From Bradyrhizobium paxllaeri (GTDB lineage: Bacteria; Pseudomonadota; Alphaproteobacteria; Rhizobiales; Xanthobacteraceae): a DNA stretch of 64,000 bases. The notes under the pieces were generated by a model. That model had not been told where the DNA came from and did no database searches. It worked only from the letters and a program-made list of their open reading frames with translations. The translations under genes and the position numbers were made by a program. Below, piece after piece: positions 45,581 to 53,974 of this stretch (positions are counted from its first letter, which is position 1; the number at the start of each line of letters is the position of its first letter). The stretch lies in contig NZ_CP042968.1 of the NCBI RefSeq assembly GCF_001693515.2, forward strand, positions 7,286,501 to 7,350,500. The letters are read 5' to 3'.

Positions 45581-46852
45581 CTACCTCCCCGCCTTCTTGC
45601 CGCGGGGCTGGCTGTCGCGCTGCAGGCGGTCGAGGTGCATGCGGATGTGGGCGGCCTCGGCCGAGGTGTTGGCGAGCGCAATGGCGCGGTCAAAGGCCGT
45701 GCGGGCTTCGTCGTTGCGGCCGAGCTGCATCAGGAAGGCGCCGCGCACGCCGAAGTAATGAAAATAGTTCGAGAGGCGCTGCGCCAACGGCTCGATCATG
45801 TCGAGCGCGGCTTCCGGTCCTTTCACCTTGGACACCGCGACCGCGCGGTTCAGCGTCACCACCGGCGACGGCTGCATGATCTCGAGCGCGCCATAGAGCA
45901 AATCGATCTGGGTCCAGTCGGTATCCTCGGGCTTGTCGGCGCGGGCATGCAGCGCCGCGATCGCGGCCTGCACCTGATAGGGACCGCTGCGGCGATGGCG
46001 CATCGCCTTGTCGATCAGCGCCAGTCCCTCGGCGATGAGAGACTTGTTCCAGAGCGAGCGGTCCTGATCGTCGAGCAAAATCACCGCGCCGTCGGCGTCG
46101 AACCGAGCTGCTGCGCGCGCATGCTGCAGCAGCAATAGCGCGGTCAGCCCCATGATCTCCGGCTCGCTCTGGAACAGGCGCAGCAACAGCCGCGCCAGGC
46201 GAATGGCTTCCTCGCACAGCGGCGAGCGAATTTCGGCGGTGTCGCCGGAGGCCGAATAGCCCTCGTTGAAGATCAGATAGATCATGGCGGCGACGGAGAC
46301 GAGACGTTCGGAGCGCTCCACCGCGCCCGGTGTTTCGAACGGCACATCGGCATCGGCGACGCGCGCCTTCGCCCGGGTAATGCGCTGCTCCATGGCGGCT
46401 TCCGAAACCAGGAAGGCGCGCGCGATCTGCTTGACCGTGAGCCCTGAGACGATCCGCAGCGCGAGCGCAATCTGCTGCGTCGCCGGCAGGTCCGGATGGC
46501 AGCAGATGAACAGCAGCCGCAGAATGTCGTCGCGGTAGTGCGAGCCGTCGAGCCGCTCGGCGAGCTGTTCCTCGGCGTCGTCGAGATCGGAGATCGCCTC
46601 GTCCTCGGGCAGCGCCTGCTGCTTGCTGGTTCGCCTGATGTCGTCGATCGCAACATTGCGCCCGACCATGATCAGCCACGCCGCGGGATCGCGCGGCGGG
46701 CCGTTCTGCGGCCAGCTCTTCAGCGCCCGCAGGCAGGCGTTCTGGAACGCCTCCTCGGCGGTATCGAGATTGCGGAAGTAACGCAGCAACGCACCGACCG
46801 CCTGGGGGCGAGCCGAAGTCAGCGCGGCATCGATCCAGGCGGTATCGGTCAC
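45581..46852 (-). CDS. ECF-type RNA polymerase sigma factor, SigI/DUF6596 (ECF42-like)
   Basis: A 423-residue sigma factor, much longer than ordinary ECF sigmas because of a C-terminal TPR-like extension. Sigma region 2 is in LLRYFRNLDTAEEAFQNACLRALKSWP and AAWLIMVGRNVAIDDIRR; region 4 is in TQQIALALRIVSGLTVKQIARAFLVSEAAMEQRITRAKARV. The remainder (YLIFNEGYSASGDTAEIRSPLCEEAIRLARLL, to RDSQPRGKKAGR) is the DUF6596 extension that characterises group ECF42. The GTG start overlaps the YCII gene stop (46849-46852), the diagnostic ECF42-DGPF pairing. Instead of an anti-sigma factor, control is thought to come from the C-terminal domain and the YCII partner. Confidence 0.93.
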   Translation of the reverse strand: MTDTAWIDAALTSARPQAVGALLRYFRNLDTAEEAFQNACLRALKSWPQNGPPRDPAAWLIMVGRNVAIDDIRRTSKQQALPEDEAISDLDDAEEQLAERLDGSHYRDDILRLLFICCHPDLPATQQIALALRIVSGLTVKQIARAFLVSEAAMEQRITRAKARVADADVPFETPGAVERSERLVSVAAMIYLIFNEGYSASGDTAEIRSPLCEEAIRLARLLLRLFQSEPEIMGLTALLLLQHARAAARFDADGAVILLDDQDRSLWNKSLIAEGLALIDKAMRHRRSGPYQVQAAIAALHARADKPEDTDWTQIDLLYGALEIMQPSPVVTLNRAVAVSKVKGPEAALDMIEPLAQRLSNYFHYFGVRGAFLMQLGRNDEARTAFDRAIALANTSAEAAHIRMHLDRLQRDSQPRGKKAGR

Positions 46853-47217
46853 GACTGTACGCTCCCCGGCCGGAACACGCCGACGGGGCGGATCTCATAG
46901 GCGCCGCCGGGATTGGCCGCGCCGAGATCGCGGGCGACCTCGAGCGCCTCGTCGAGGTTCTTGCAGTCGACGACATAGAAGCCGAGCAACTGCTCCTTGG
47001 TTTCGGCATAGGGCCCGTCGAGCACCAGCGGCGGATCGTCCTTGCGCAGCGTGGTCGCCGCCGTGGTCGGCAGCAGTCGGGCGACCGGGCCGAGCCGGCC
47101 CTGCTTGGTCAGTTTTTCCTGTACGACGGCAAGCTTCGTCATGACCGCAGCGTCCTGTTCCTTGGTCCAGGAACCGACATGGTCTTCGTCGTGATAGCAG
47201 AGGATGGCGTAAAGCAT
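46849..47217 (-). CDS. YCII-related (DGPF) protein, partner of ECF sigma factor
   Basis: A 122-residue YCII-family protein. MLYAILCYHDEDHVGSWTKEQ is the first segment and LVLDGPYAETKEQLLGFYVVDCKNLDEALEVARDLG the DGP(F/Y) region. It overlaps the sigma factor gene by four bases and is thus co-translated with it. Its upstream region has a 21-base perfect dyad and an ECF-like promoter word. Most likely a regulator or enzyme in the response the sigma factor controls; the signal is unknown. Confidence 0.92.
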   Translation of the reverse strand: MLYAILCYHDEDHVGSWTKEQDAAVMTKLAVVQEKLTKQGRLGPVARLLPTTAATTLRKDDPPLVLDGPYAETKEQLLGFYVVDCKNLDEALEVARDLGAANPGGAYEIRPVGVFRPGSVQS

Positions 47218-47233
47218 GGCGGCAAAGCATCTC

Positions 47234-47254
47234 CGTTCGTCATGATGACGAACG
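47234..47254. promoter_or_regulatory. perfect 21-base inverted repeat upstream of YCII-ECF operon
   Basis: 10-base arms CGTTCGTCAT and ATGACGAACG around a single central base, 17 bases before the YCII start codon. Its left minus-strand part overlaps a possible ECF -10 word (CGTC), with TGTCGG as -35 near 47268-47273 and a 17-base spacer. It could be an operator or an mRNA hairpin hiding the ribosome site. Confidence 0.5.
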
Positions 47255-47311
47255 ATTATGCCCGGAGCCGACAGGGGCGTCGAAGAAATTTTGAGATGTT
47301 TCCGTCGCCCG

Positions 47312-47419
47312 TCAGGGACCGATGATCGGAGGCGGCGGCGGATTGAAATGCCGGTAGGTGTGGACGATCGCCTTGGAACAAAGGCTGCACACGGCGAGGA
47401 CCAGAAACAGAATCTTCAT
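47312..47419 (-). CDS. possible 35-residue exported or membrane peptide
   Basis: An ATG at 47419 opens MKILFLVLAVCSLCSKAIVH, then TYRHFNPPPPPIIGP. The first 15 residues are signal-like, with Cys and then a poly-Pro end. No strong ribosome site; a longer version from 47527 is possible. It lies in the divergent gap between the ECF operon and ghrA. Weakly supported. Confidence 0.25.
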   Translation of the reverse strand: MKILFLVLAVCSLCSKAIVHTYRHFNPPPPPIIGP

Positions 47420-47668
47420 CTTCGTTCTGAAGGCCTCAAGCCGGGTGACGGTGACACCGCGCTGATGGTTCCGCCAGCAAAGCGCCAGCGAGGCCACTAC
47501 CACCGCGATGATGCGGCCCTGTATCATCAGGAGACGCCATTTTGGGCAGCGATCAGGATCAATTGGCGCAACTGAAGCCTCCCTTGCCGGATGAAAGGAG
47601 GCTAGAGAAGCGGTTCGATCCGCGATGTGAGACGGGTCACGCCGGATGGCGAGGCGAAAGGAATGGCA

Positions 47669-48634
47669 ATGACGAAGGGTGCGCTCGCGCTGCTGGTGCA
47701 TGGCGGGACCGAAAACTGGTCGCCGCAACGTTGGAAGAATCGGTTCGACGAGGTTTGCGCGGGGCGGCCCGTGCTGCTGCTGCCCAATACGTCGTTCAAT
47801 CCGGCCGACGTGCATTACGCCGCGGTGTGGAAGCCGCAGCCGGGCGAACTCGCCGCCTTCCCCAATCTCCGGGTCATCTTCAATCTCGGCGCCGGCGTCG
47901 ATGCGCTGATGGCCGATCGTTCGCTGCCCGACGTGCCGCTGGTGCGCGTCGCCGTCACCGACCTCACCGCGCGGATGACCGAATATGTCGTGCTCCATGT
48001 GTTGATGCACCACCGGCAGGAACTCTATTTGCGGGAGTCGCAGCGTGAAAAGCGCTGGGCGCCGAAATCGCAATGGGCGGCGGGGGCTGTTACCGTCGGC
48101 ATCATGGGACTGGGGACGCTCGGCGCCGACGCAGCCGACGTGCTGCGGCGCCTCGGCTTTCGCGTCTGCGGCTGGAGCCGAAGCCCCAAGGCCATCGACG
48201 GCGTCGATTGCTTTCATGGCGAAACACAGATCGACGCGTTCCTGCGGCGGACCGACATCCTGGTCTGCCTGCTGCCGCTGACGCCGGAGACGCGACACAT
48301 CCTCAATCACGACGTTTTCAGGAAACTGAACCGAACGAGCCCGCTCGGCGCGCCGGTCGTGATCAACGCCGGGCGTGGCGGCCTGCAGAACGAGGAAGAC
48401 ATCCTGCAATCCCTCGACGACGGCACGCTCAGTGGCGCCTCGCTCGACGTCTACGCCACCGAGCCGTTGCCCGCGGACAGCCGGTTCTGGACCCACCCCA
48501 AAGTGGTGCTGACGCCGCACAACGCCGCCGACACCGATCCCGACGAGATATCGAAATATGTCGCGCAGCAGATCGCGCGGTTTGAAGCGGGCGGCGCGCT
48601 GGAGAATGTGGTGGACCGCGGACGAGGGTATTAG
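47669..48634 (+). CDS. ghrA: glyoxylate/hydroxypyruvate reductase A-type 2-hydroxyacid dehydrogenase
   Basis: A 321-residue NAD(P)H enzyme that reduces glyoxylate and hydroxypyruvate. The Rossmann motif is VGIMGLGTLGADAADVLRRLGF; INAGRGGLQNEEDI gives the catalytic Arg, LDVYATEPLP the Glu and LTPHNAADTDP the His of the D-2-hydroxyacid dehydrogenase triad. The overall form is GhrA rather than GhrB (short lid, DLTARMTEYV). AGGA sits six bases before the ATG at 47669, so that start is better than 47663. A palindromic repeat follows. Confidence 0.93.
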   Translation: MTKGALALLVHGGTENWSPQRWKNRFDEVCAGRPVLLLPNTSFNPADVHYAAVWKPQPGELAAFPNLRVIFNLGAGVDALMADRSLPDVPLVRVAVTDLTARMTEYVVLHVLMHHRQELYLRESQREKRWAPKSQWAAGAVTVGIMGLGTLGADAADVLRRLGFRVCGWSRSPKAIDGVDCFHGETQIDAFLRRTDILVCLLPLTPETRHILNHDVFRKLNRTSPLGAPVVINAGRGGLQNEEDILQSLDDGTLSGASLDVYATEPLPADSRFWTHPKVVLTPHNAADTDPDEISKYVAQQIARFEAGGALENVVDRGRGY

Positions 48635-48638
48635 CCTC

Positions 48639-48760
48639 CGTCATTGCGAGCGAAGCGAAGCAATCCACCTCTCCACGCGGAGACAGATAATGGATTGCTT
48701 CGTCGCGGAGCCTGTCATCGGGCGCGCATTTGCGCGACCCGTTGGCTCCTCGCAATGACG
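48639..48760. repeat. palindromic intergenic repeat, family B (copy 3, with inserted segment)
   Basis: CGTCATTGCGAGCGAAGCG and GGCTCCTCGCAATGACG ends, with GAAGCAATCCA and TGGATTGCTTCG inside. Between the second word and the right end there is an extra 45-base segment with its own GCGCGCATTTGCGCG palindrome, absent in the other copies. Confidence 0.75.
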
Positions 48761-48806
48761 AACTCCATGGTTATGCATACCTGCTTTCGCAGGCACGACA
48801 GGCAAG

Positions 48807-49463
48807 TTATTTCGCCACCCCGACCATCACGCTGATCGCGCCATTGACGAGCGCTTCGAGCTCCTTGCGCGGGGTTCGCGCGCGGGCGCGGATGGCGATG
48901 GTATGGATGGTGGCGGAAGCGATTTGCGCCAGCACCGCGGGGTCGGCGCCCTCAGGCAATTCGCCCTTCTCCTTGGCGAGGCGGAAGCAGGCCGCAAAAG
49001 CCTTGTCGAGTTCGGTAAAGCCTTCCAGCACCATGGCGCGGATATCGGGGTCATGCACCGCCTCGGACGCCGCGGTCATTACCGTGAAGCAGCCGCGCGG
49101 GCCGGATTCGCCTGACAGATAGATGTCGAGCGCCACCGCATAGATGCGCTCCAGCCGCTTTCGGATCGGCAGCTCGTCCCTGAAGACGGTGCCCATCGCG
49201 ACCCGCGCATCTTCGCGATAGCGCCGGTAGCTCTTGATAAAGAGTTCGCGCTTGTCGCCGAACGCGCCATAGAGGCTCGGCCGGTTCATGCCGGTGGCGG
49301 CGGAGAGATCGTCGAGCGACGTCGCTGCAAAGCCGTCCTTGCGAAACAAATCGAGCGCCTTGCCGAGCGCGACATCCGGCTCGTAGGCGCGCGGACGGCC
49401 GCGGCGCTTGGGCGGCGCGGGGGAATCGATCCGGGGGACCGGGGACTTACTTTTTTGTACCAT
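48807..49463 (-). CDS. TetR/AcrR-family transcriptional regulator
   Basis: A 218-residue repressor-type protein. Residues about 25-75: ALGKALDLFRKDGFAATSLDDLSAATGMNRPSLYGAFGDKRELFIKS, with the recognition helix in MNRPSLYGAFG. The C-terminal domain is the type with RGCFTVMTAASEAVHDPDIRA, common in regulators of detoxification genes. The divergent glutathione transferase 110 bases away is its likely target; an imperfect dyad lies between them (49489-49511). The ATG at 49463 fits the domain. Confidence 0.92.
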   Translation of the reverse strand: MVQKSKSPVPRIDSPAPPKRRGRPRAYEPDVALGKALDLFRKDGFAATSLDDLSAATGMNRPSLYGAFGDKRELFIKSYRRYREDARVAMGTVFRDELPIRKRLERIYAVALDIYLSGESGPRGCFTVMTAASEAVHDPDIRAMVLEGFTELDKAFAACFRLAKEKGELPEGADPAVLAQIASATIHTIAIRARARTPRKELEALVNGAISVMVGVAK

Positions 49464-49488
49464 CTCGCAAGAAATTCCTTGACCGGAT

Positions 49489-49511
49489 TTATATTATGCG
49501 GAACAGTATAA
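49489..49511. promoter_or_regulatory. candidate TetR operator between TetR and GST genes
   Basis: Imperfect 23-base dyad with TTATA and TATAA arms and further partial pairing (TATTATG against CAGTATA) in the divergent gap. It would overlap promoter elements of both genes. Confidence 0.35.
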
Positions 49512-49573
49512 AAATCAATCCTGCCTGCCCTAGGGTCGCGGCCCGATTGATCAACCGCCAAGGAGGCAAACCC

Positions 49574-50218
49574 ATGGATCTCTATTTCTCGCCGCTCGCC
49601 TGCTCGCTGGCGACCAGGATCGCGCTGTATGAAGCCGGCGCCGAGGCCAACTATCTCGAGGTCGATCCCAAGAGCAAAGTCGTGCAGAAGGACGGCTCGG
49701 ACTTTCGCGCCGTCAACCCGCTCGGGCTGGTGCCGACGCTGCGCACCGACGACGGGACGGTGCTGACGGAGAACGCGGCGATCCTGCAATATGTCGCTGA
49801 TCGTTTTCCAACCGCCGGCCTCTCGGCCAATTCCACCGAGGAGCGCAGCCGCCTGCATCAATGGCTCTGTTTCATCGGCACCGAACTGCACAAGGCGCTG
49901 TTCGTGCCGCTGCTCGACAAGACGGCGCCGCAGGATGCAAAGACCTATGCGCTCACCAAGAACCTGTCGCGGCTCGACTATCTCGAGAACTACCTGAAGG
50001 GCCGCGAGTTCCTGCTCGATCACTTCAGCGTGGCGGACGCCTATCTCGTCACCATCATCAACTGGACGATGGCGACGCCGCCGGTCGAACTGGCGAAATG
50101 GCCTAACGTGAAGGCCTATTACGAGCGGCTGCGCGCCCGCCCGAGCATTGCTAAGGCAACCGCCGAGGAGTTCGAGCTCTACAAGGCCGAACTCGCACGG
50201 CATAAGGCCGCGGCGTAA
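49574..50218 (+). CDS. glutathione S-transferase
   Basis: A 214-residue GST of the beta class. MDLYFSPLACSLATRIALYEAG contains the conserved Cys10 used by bacterial beta GSTs, NPLGLVPTLRTDDGTVLTENAAILQYVAD the cis-Pro and glutathione site, and FSVADAYLVTIINWTM the C-domain motif. AGGAGG lies seven bases before the ATG at 49574, confirming the start over 49496. The divergent TetR regulator is a likely controller. Confidence 0.95.
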   Translation: MDLYFSPLACSLATRIALYEAGAEANYLEVDPKSKVVQKDGSDFRAVNPLGLVPTLRTDDGTVLTENAAILQYVADRFPTAGLSANSTEERSRLHQWLCFIGTELHKALFVPLLDKTAPQDAKTYALTKNLSRLDYLENYLKGREFLLDHFSVADAYLVTIINWTMATPPVELAKWPNVKAYYERLRARPSIAKATAEEFELYKAELARHKAAA

Positions 50219-50236
50219 GGCGTTAGTCTCTCCACA

Positions 50237-50356
50237 CGTCGTCCCCGCGAACGCGGGGACCCATAACCACCGGCGTTTCATTAGGGCAATCGTTGCTCAC
50301 CGTGAACAACTCGAAAGGCCGCGGCGTATGGGTCCCTGCTTTCGCAGGGACGACGT
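50237..50356. repeat. palindromic intergenic repeat, family D (copy 2)
   Basis: CGTCGTCCCCGCGAACGCGG at the left and TTTCGCAGGGACGACGT at the right form inverted ends; GGGACCCATAACCAC inside resembles the copy at 15487-15610, and TATGGGTCCC mirrors it. Confidence 0.7.
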
Positions 50357-50379
50357 GGATAGAGAATCGCATTCAGCCG

Positions 50380-50946
50380 TCACTCCGGCGGCGCCAGCAG
50401 CCGCTTCGTCAGATCGCTCAACGCCCGTCGAAATATCCCCGCGTCGTCCCGCGCCCGCGCCAGCACCAGCGCGCCCTGAATGGTGAGCAGCGCATCTTCC
50501 GCGCGCCGCTGCGCCTGGCTCTTGCTCAACCCGGACCGCCGCAACAGCGACACCAACGCCACCTGCCAGCGCGCAAAATAGCCATCGACCGCCTCGGCAA
50601 AAGCATCGCGCGCCGAGCCGAGCGCGACCATGCCGACCAGGCAGACGCGGTCGCCGGAATGAAAGTACTGGTCGACGCCCGCGATCATCGCGGCGATCGC
50701 GCGCGGCGGATCATCGGCTTCACGCAAGGGCGCATAGATATTGATCTCGAACCAGCCGTCGATTTCGGCCAGCACCTCGGCGGCCATCTGCTCCTTGCCG
50801 CCGGGGAACAGGTGATAGAGGCTGCCCTTGCCGAGCCCGGTGGCCTCCGTGATCAGCGTCAGCGAGGCCCCTTCATAGCCGTGGGCGCGAAACACCTCGC
50901 CGAGCGCGCGCAGCACCTCTCCGCGCTCGACGCCCCTCTTCAACAT
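50380..50946 (-). CDS. TetR/AcrR-family transcriptional regulator
   Basis: A 188-residue repressor-type protein. EVFRAHGYEGASLTLITEATGLGKGSLYHLFPGGKEQMAAEV is the DNA-binding domain with the recognition helix GKGSLYHLFP; the C-terminal half (LRRSGLSKSQAQRRAEDALLTIQGALVLARA) belongs to the type seen in quinone- and flavonoid-responsive regulators. It begins four bases after the DUF1348 stop codon, so both form an operon. A perfect 16-base dyad upstream of that operon (51451-51466) fits autoregulation. Confidence 0.93.
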   Translation of the reverse strand: MLKRGVERGEVLRALGEVFRAHGYEGASLTLITEATGLGKGSLYHLFPGGKEQMAAEVLAEIDGWFEINIYAPLREADDPPRAIAAMIAGVDQYFHSGDRVCLVGMVALGSARDAFAEAVDGYFARWQVALVSLLRRSGLSKSQAQRRAEDALLTIQGALVLARARDDAGIFRRALSDLTKRLLAPPE

Positions 50947-50950
50947 CTGG

Positions 50951-51418
50951 TCATAGCGGGTTTTCGCTCAGTCCCGCGACATCGGCCGGCCGCGGGCCCG
51001 GGGCCGGCCAGTGGAAGCGGCGCTCGCTCTCCTTGATCGCGATATCGTTGATGCTGGCCTCGCGCCGCCGCATCAGGCCGTGCTCGTCGAATTCCCATTG
51101 CTCATTGCCGTAGGAGCGGTGCCACTGCCCGGCATCGTCGTGCCATTCGTACTGGAAGCGCACGGCGATGCGGTTCTGGTCGAACGCCCAGAGATCCTTG
51201 ATCAGGCGATAGTCATGCTCCTTGGCCCATTTGCGGGTGAGGAATGCGACGATCGCCTCGCGGCCTTCAAAGAATTCGGAGCGGTTACGCCAGCGGCTGT
51301 CCTCGGTATAGGCCAGCGACACCCGCACGGGATCGCGTGAATTCCAGGCGTCCTCGGCCATGCGCGCCTTTTGCGCGGCGGTTTCGCGGGTGAAGGGCGG
51401 CAGCGGCGGACGCGACAT
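50951..51418 (-). CDS. DUF1348 / NTF2-like protein
   Basis: A 155-residue protein with [42 protein letters not shown], then [25 protein letters not shown] and [23 protein letters not shown], the clear DUF1348 pattern of the NTF2-like fold. A small pocket protein without known chemistry. The start at 51418 is preceded by GGAG. First gene of an operon with the TetR regulator, which probably senses a compound that this protein handles. Confidence 0.92.
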   Translation of the reverse strand: MSRPPLPPFTRETAAQKARMAEDAWNSRDPVRVSLAYTEDSRWRNRSEFFEGREAIVAFLTRKWAKEHDYRLIKDLWAFDQNRIAVRFQYEWHDDAGQWHRSYGNEQWEFDEHGLMRRREASINDIAIKESERRFHWPAPGPRPADVAGLSENPL

Positions 51419-51450
51419 GAGGTTTCTCCGGAGTGGCGATGCGGAGAGAT

Positions 51451-51466
51451 TGTACCGATCGGTACA
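51451..51466. promoter_or_regulatory. perfect 16-base palindrome, TetR operator candidate
   Basis: TGTACCGATCGGTACA, exactly self-complementary, 32 bases upstream of the DUF1348 start and upstream of its TetR partner. Dyads of the ACCGANCGGT type are known operators of AcrR/TetR regulators. Confidence 0.7.
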
Positions 51467-51484
51467 GAGAGTCAACCGGGAGAA

Positions 51485-51937
51485 TTATTCCGCCACATCG
51501 GCCTTCATCAGCAGCCGCAGCGATTTCGGGATCGGCTTTGCGCGCCCCTCGCTGATGAAGGCAACGCGCACCTCGGCCTTGACCAGCACCTCGTCGCCGC
51601 GCTTCACCTCCTGCGCCAGCGTGATGGAAGCGCCCTTCACCGCGACCGGCCATGTCACCACGTCGAGCACGTCGTCCATCCGCGCCGGCCGCAGAAAATC
51701 GAGCTCCATCGAGCGCACCACGAAGGCAAAGCCCGGCGTCTCCATCTCGGCCTGCTCGAACAGTGCGTGCTGCGAGGCGCCCATCAGCCGCAGATGATTG
51801 GTGCGCCCGCGCTCCATGAAGCGCAGATAATTGGCGTGATAGACGATACCGGAGAAATCGGTGTCCTCGTAATAGACACGGACCTGCATGTGATGGCGGC
51901 CGTCGCGGATCTCGCCGTCGAGAATGGGTGATGTCAC
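51485..51937 (-). CDS. ybgC: Tol-Pal-associated acyl-CoA thioesterase YbgC
   Basis: A 150-residue hotdog-fold thioesterase. VRVYYEDTDFSGIVYHANYLRFMERGRTNHLR contains the 4-hydroxybenzoyl-CoA thioesterase-type active-site Asp in DTDFSGIVYH, and RPARMDDVLDVVTWPV the following strand. YbgC normally starts the tol-pal operon; here it is 22 kb from tolQ but still on the same strand as the ruv genes. It hydrolyses acyl-CoA or acyl-ACP, perhaps in phospholipid turnover. Confidence 0.93.
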   Translation of the reverse strand: MTSPILDGEIRDGRHHMQVRVYYEDTDFSGIVYHANYLRFMERGRTNHLRLMGASQHALFEQAEMETPGFAFVVRSMELDFLRPARMDDVLDVVTWPVAVKGASITLAQEVKRGDEVLVKAEVRVAFISEGRAKPIPKSLRLLMKADVAE

Positions 51938-52006
51938 TTGCGGTTCCTGATCGCGCTGGAAACCCCTGCTTTGCGCAAATCGGAGCCGCGCGCAAGCGCT
52001 GGCGCC

Positions 52007-52927
52007 TTACGCCACCGCCGGCCTTGCTGTGCCGAGCGTCACCAGCACGATTTCCGGTGGCACGCCGAGGCGGAACGGCATGATGCTGCAGCCGAGGCCG
52101 CCGGAGACGACGACGTCGCAGTTCATCTTGATGTGGCCATAGGCGAGCTGCTGTCCGGACGGCGAGATCGGCGACCAGCCGAGCACCCGCACCTGGCCGC
52201 CATGGGTATGGCCGGAGAGCTGCAGCGCGACGCGTGAGGGTACGCGCCGGGCGATGTCGGGCTCGTGCGCCATCAGAACCACGGGCGCATCGTCGGTGAT
52301 CTTCGCCAGCGTCGCGCCGAGATCGTCGACACCGATGCGCCTGAGCGGCCGGAAGCGGCGCGCCGGCATGTAGGCGAGCTGGTCGCCGAGGCCGGCCAGC
52401 CAGAACGCGTGACCATTCTTGCTGAGCTTCTTCGCGTCGTTTTCGTAAACGGGAATGCCGACGTTCTCCAGCGCGCGGCCCGCAGACGGCAGCCCCTGCC
52501 CTTCGCGCTGCACGGTCTTGTCTTCCCACCAGTCGTGATTGCCGAGCACCGCATGCACGCCGAGCGGCGCCTTCAGGCCACCCAGCACACCCGCCCATTC
52601 GGCATCGGGGATGATGCGCGTCACCTTGCGATGTCCGGTCACGTAGTCGCCGAGCATGACGACCATGTCAGGTTTGAGCGCATTGGTGCGTTCGACGATC
52701 TCCTTGATATGATCAAGCGACATCCATGGATCGCAGGCGTGGAGGTCGGCGATGGCCGCGATCTTGAGCTTGAGTCCGGCCGGCCATTGCGGCGGCGAGA
52801 TGTTGTACCTGGTGACGCGAAGCCGGACGATCGGCGCGCTGAATCCGTAAGCGGTGGTGGAGACGCTCAGCGCGCCCAATCCACCCATGCCCTTTAGAAA
52901 ATGACGGCGTGTTAACATGTGATCCAT
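52007..52927 (-). CDS. Tat-exported metallophosphoesterase (YkuE-like)
   Basis: A 306-residue calcineurin-like phosphoesterase. The N-terminus MLTRRHFLKGMGGLGALSVS is a twin-arginine signal. Metal-binding motifs are all present in order: ADLHACD, MLGDYVTGH, LGNHDWW, VLMAHEPDI and LSGHTHGGQ. Such YkuE-like enzymes act outside the cytoplasm on phosphate esters, possibly lipid head groups. Either ATG (52927 or 52918) is possible. It lies between ybgC and an unknown gene in the ruv/tol region, all on the minus strand. Confidence 0.92.
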   Translation of the reverse strand: MDHMLTRRHFLKGMGGLGALSVSTTAYGFSAPIVRLRVTRYNISPPQWPAGLKLKIAAIADLHACDPWMSLDHIKEIVERTNALKPDMVVMLGDYVTGHRKVTRIIPDAEWAGVLGGLKAPLGVHAVLGNHDWWEDKTVQREGQGLPSAGRALENVGIPVYENDAKKLSKNGHAFWLAGLGDQLAYMPARRFRPLRRIGVDDLGATLAKITDDAPVVLMAHEPDIARRVPSRVALQLSGHTHGGQVRVLGWSPISPSGQQLAYGHIKMNCDVVVSGGLGCSIMPFRLGVPPEIVLVTLGTARPAVA

Positions 52928-53012
52928 TCGTGATGCACCGCCAACATGGTGGCGGATTGAGCCCGAATTGGGGTCCGTTTGTGCAGAACGTCAGCAGAGC
53001 TCCAGCAGCTTC

Positions 53013-53882
53013 TCACCAGCGGTTCTGCCCGACCAGGGCATCCAGCCGTGCCTTCAATTCATCCGGCGCCCGGCAATACCAGACGCCACCGAGCAGATCG
53101 TGAAAACGCTTGTTGACGGAAGCTTCGCGCTCGATACGGTCGATGGTCTCCATGCTGATGACGTCCTCGAGCGGGCCAGCGGCGAGCAGCGACAGCAGCA
53201 CCGGATTGGTCTCGATCTTAAGGATCTCGACGATGAGGTCTATCGCCTGATCGGGGTACTCCTCCCGCAGATCGCGCTCATAGTCCATCATCGCGAAGAA
53301 GTTGTCGTCGCGGTCGCGCTCGGATTTCGAATACTGCTCGACCCAGGCGCGCGCCAGCTCGGCCACCGACATCGCCTCGCAATCGAGCGGACGTTTTGGC
53401 GTGCGGCGCGCGCGATCGTCGGCGCGCCAGCCCTTGCTGTCGGCAATCGCCTCGATGCGGCGCTTGAACGGTTCATCGGGTCCGAAGTGAATTCCGCCCA
53501 GCAGCCAGCGTAGCGCAGCATTCTGCTTCGCCTCCACTTCGATCCGCTCGATCACGGCGACGCCATGCGCATAGAGCAGCGACTGCATGAACTTGTCGTT
53601 GAGCTGCATGACGGTCGGCTTGTCTTTCTCGGATCGCAGCACTTCGAGCGCGAGGTCGAACGCGCGGTCCGGCCGCTTGTGTGGCAGATGGTCGAAATAG
53701 AGGATCGCCGCCCAGGCGGCACCGGTCTGGTCGCGACGGCTCAGGCGCTGCAGTGCGCCCCACATCGAGGCCAGTTCCGGTATCGGCACGGCATCGAGGA
53801 AGGCCTCGGTATCATCAGGCGTCGCCAGTTCCGGCGCCGCCGTGATCAGGGCCATCATGTCAGCGTCTTCGGTCGAACCCAT
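53013..53882 (-). CDS. hypothetical protein (DUF6869-like)
   Basis: A 289-residue soluble protein from the ATG at 53882. It is helical, with WGALQRLSRRDQTGAAWAAI, FDLALEVLRSEKDKPTVMQL in the first half and LARAWVEQYSKSERDRDDNFF, AIDLIVEILKIETNPVLLSLLAAGPLED in the second, the latter resembling the DUF6869 family. The two halves look like weak repeats of each other, both containing a DLALEVL / DLIVEIL helix followed by a loss-of-function-like AxGxLED segment. No enzymatic motif seen. It separates ruvB from the metallophosphoesterase gene. Confidence 0.6.
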   Translation of the reverse strand: MGSTEDADMMALITAAPELATPDDTEAFLDAVPIPELASMWGALQRLSRRDQTGAAWAAILYFDHLPHKRPDRAFDLALEVLRSEKDKPTVMQLNDKFMQSLLYAHGVAVIERIEVEAKQNAALRWLLGGIHFGPDEPFKRRIEAIADSKGWRADDRARRTPKRPLDCEAMSVAELARAWVEQYSKSERDRDDNFFAMMDYERDLREEYPDQAIDLIVEILKIETNPVLLSLLAAGPLEDVISMETIDRIEREASVNKRFHDLLGGVWYCRAPDELKARLDALVGQNRW

Positions 53883-53974
53883 CGGTATCCGCACTCCACG
53901 GCAAGCCAGCCGGGCGCTCAAGCGCCGGCTGCTTTGCCCTTAGTGCATCGCCGGAATGATCGGGTTCGAAGCGT

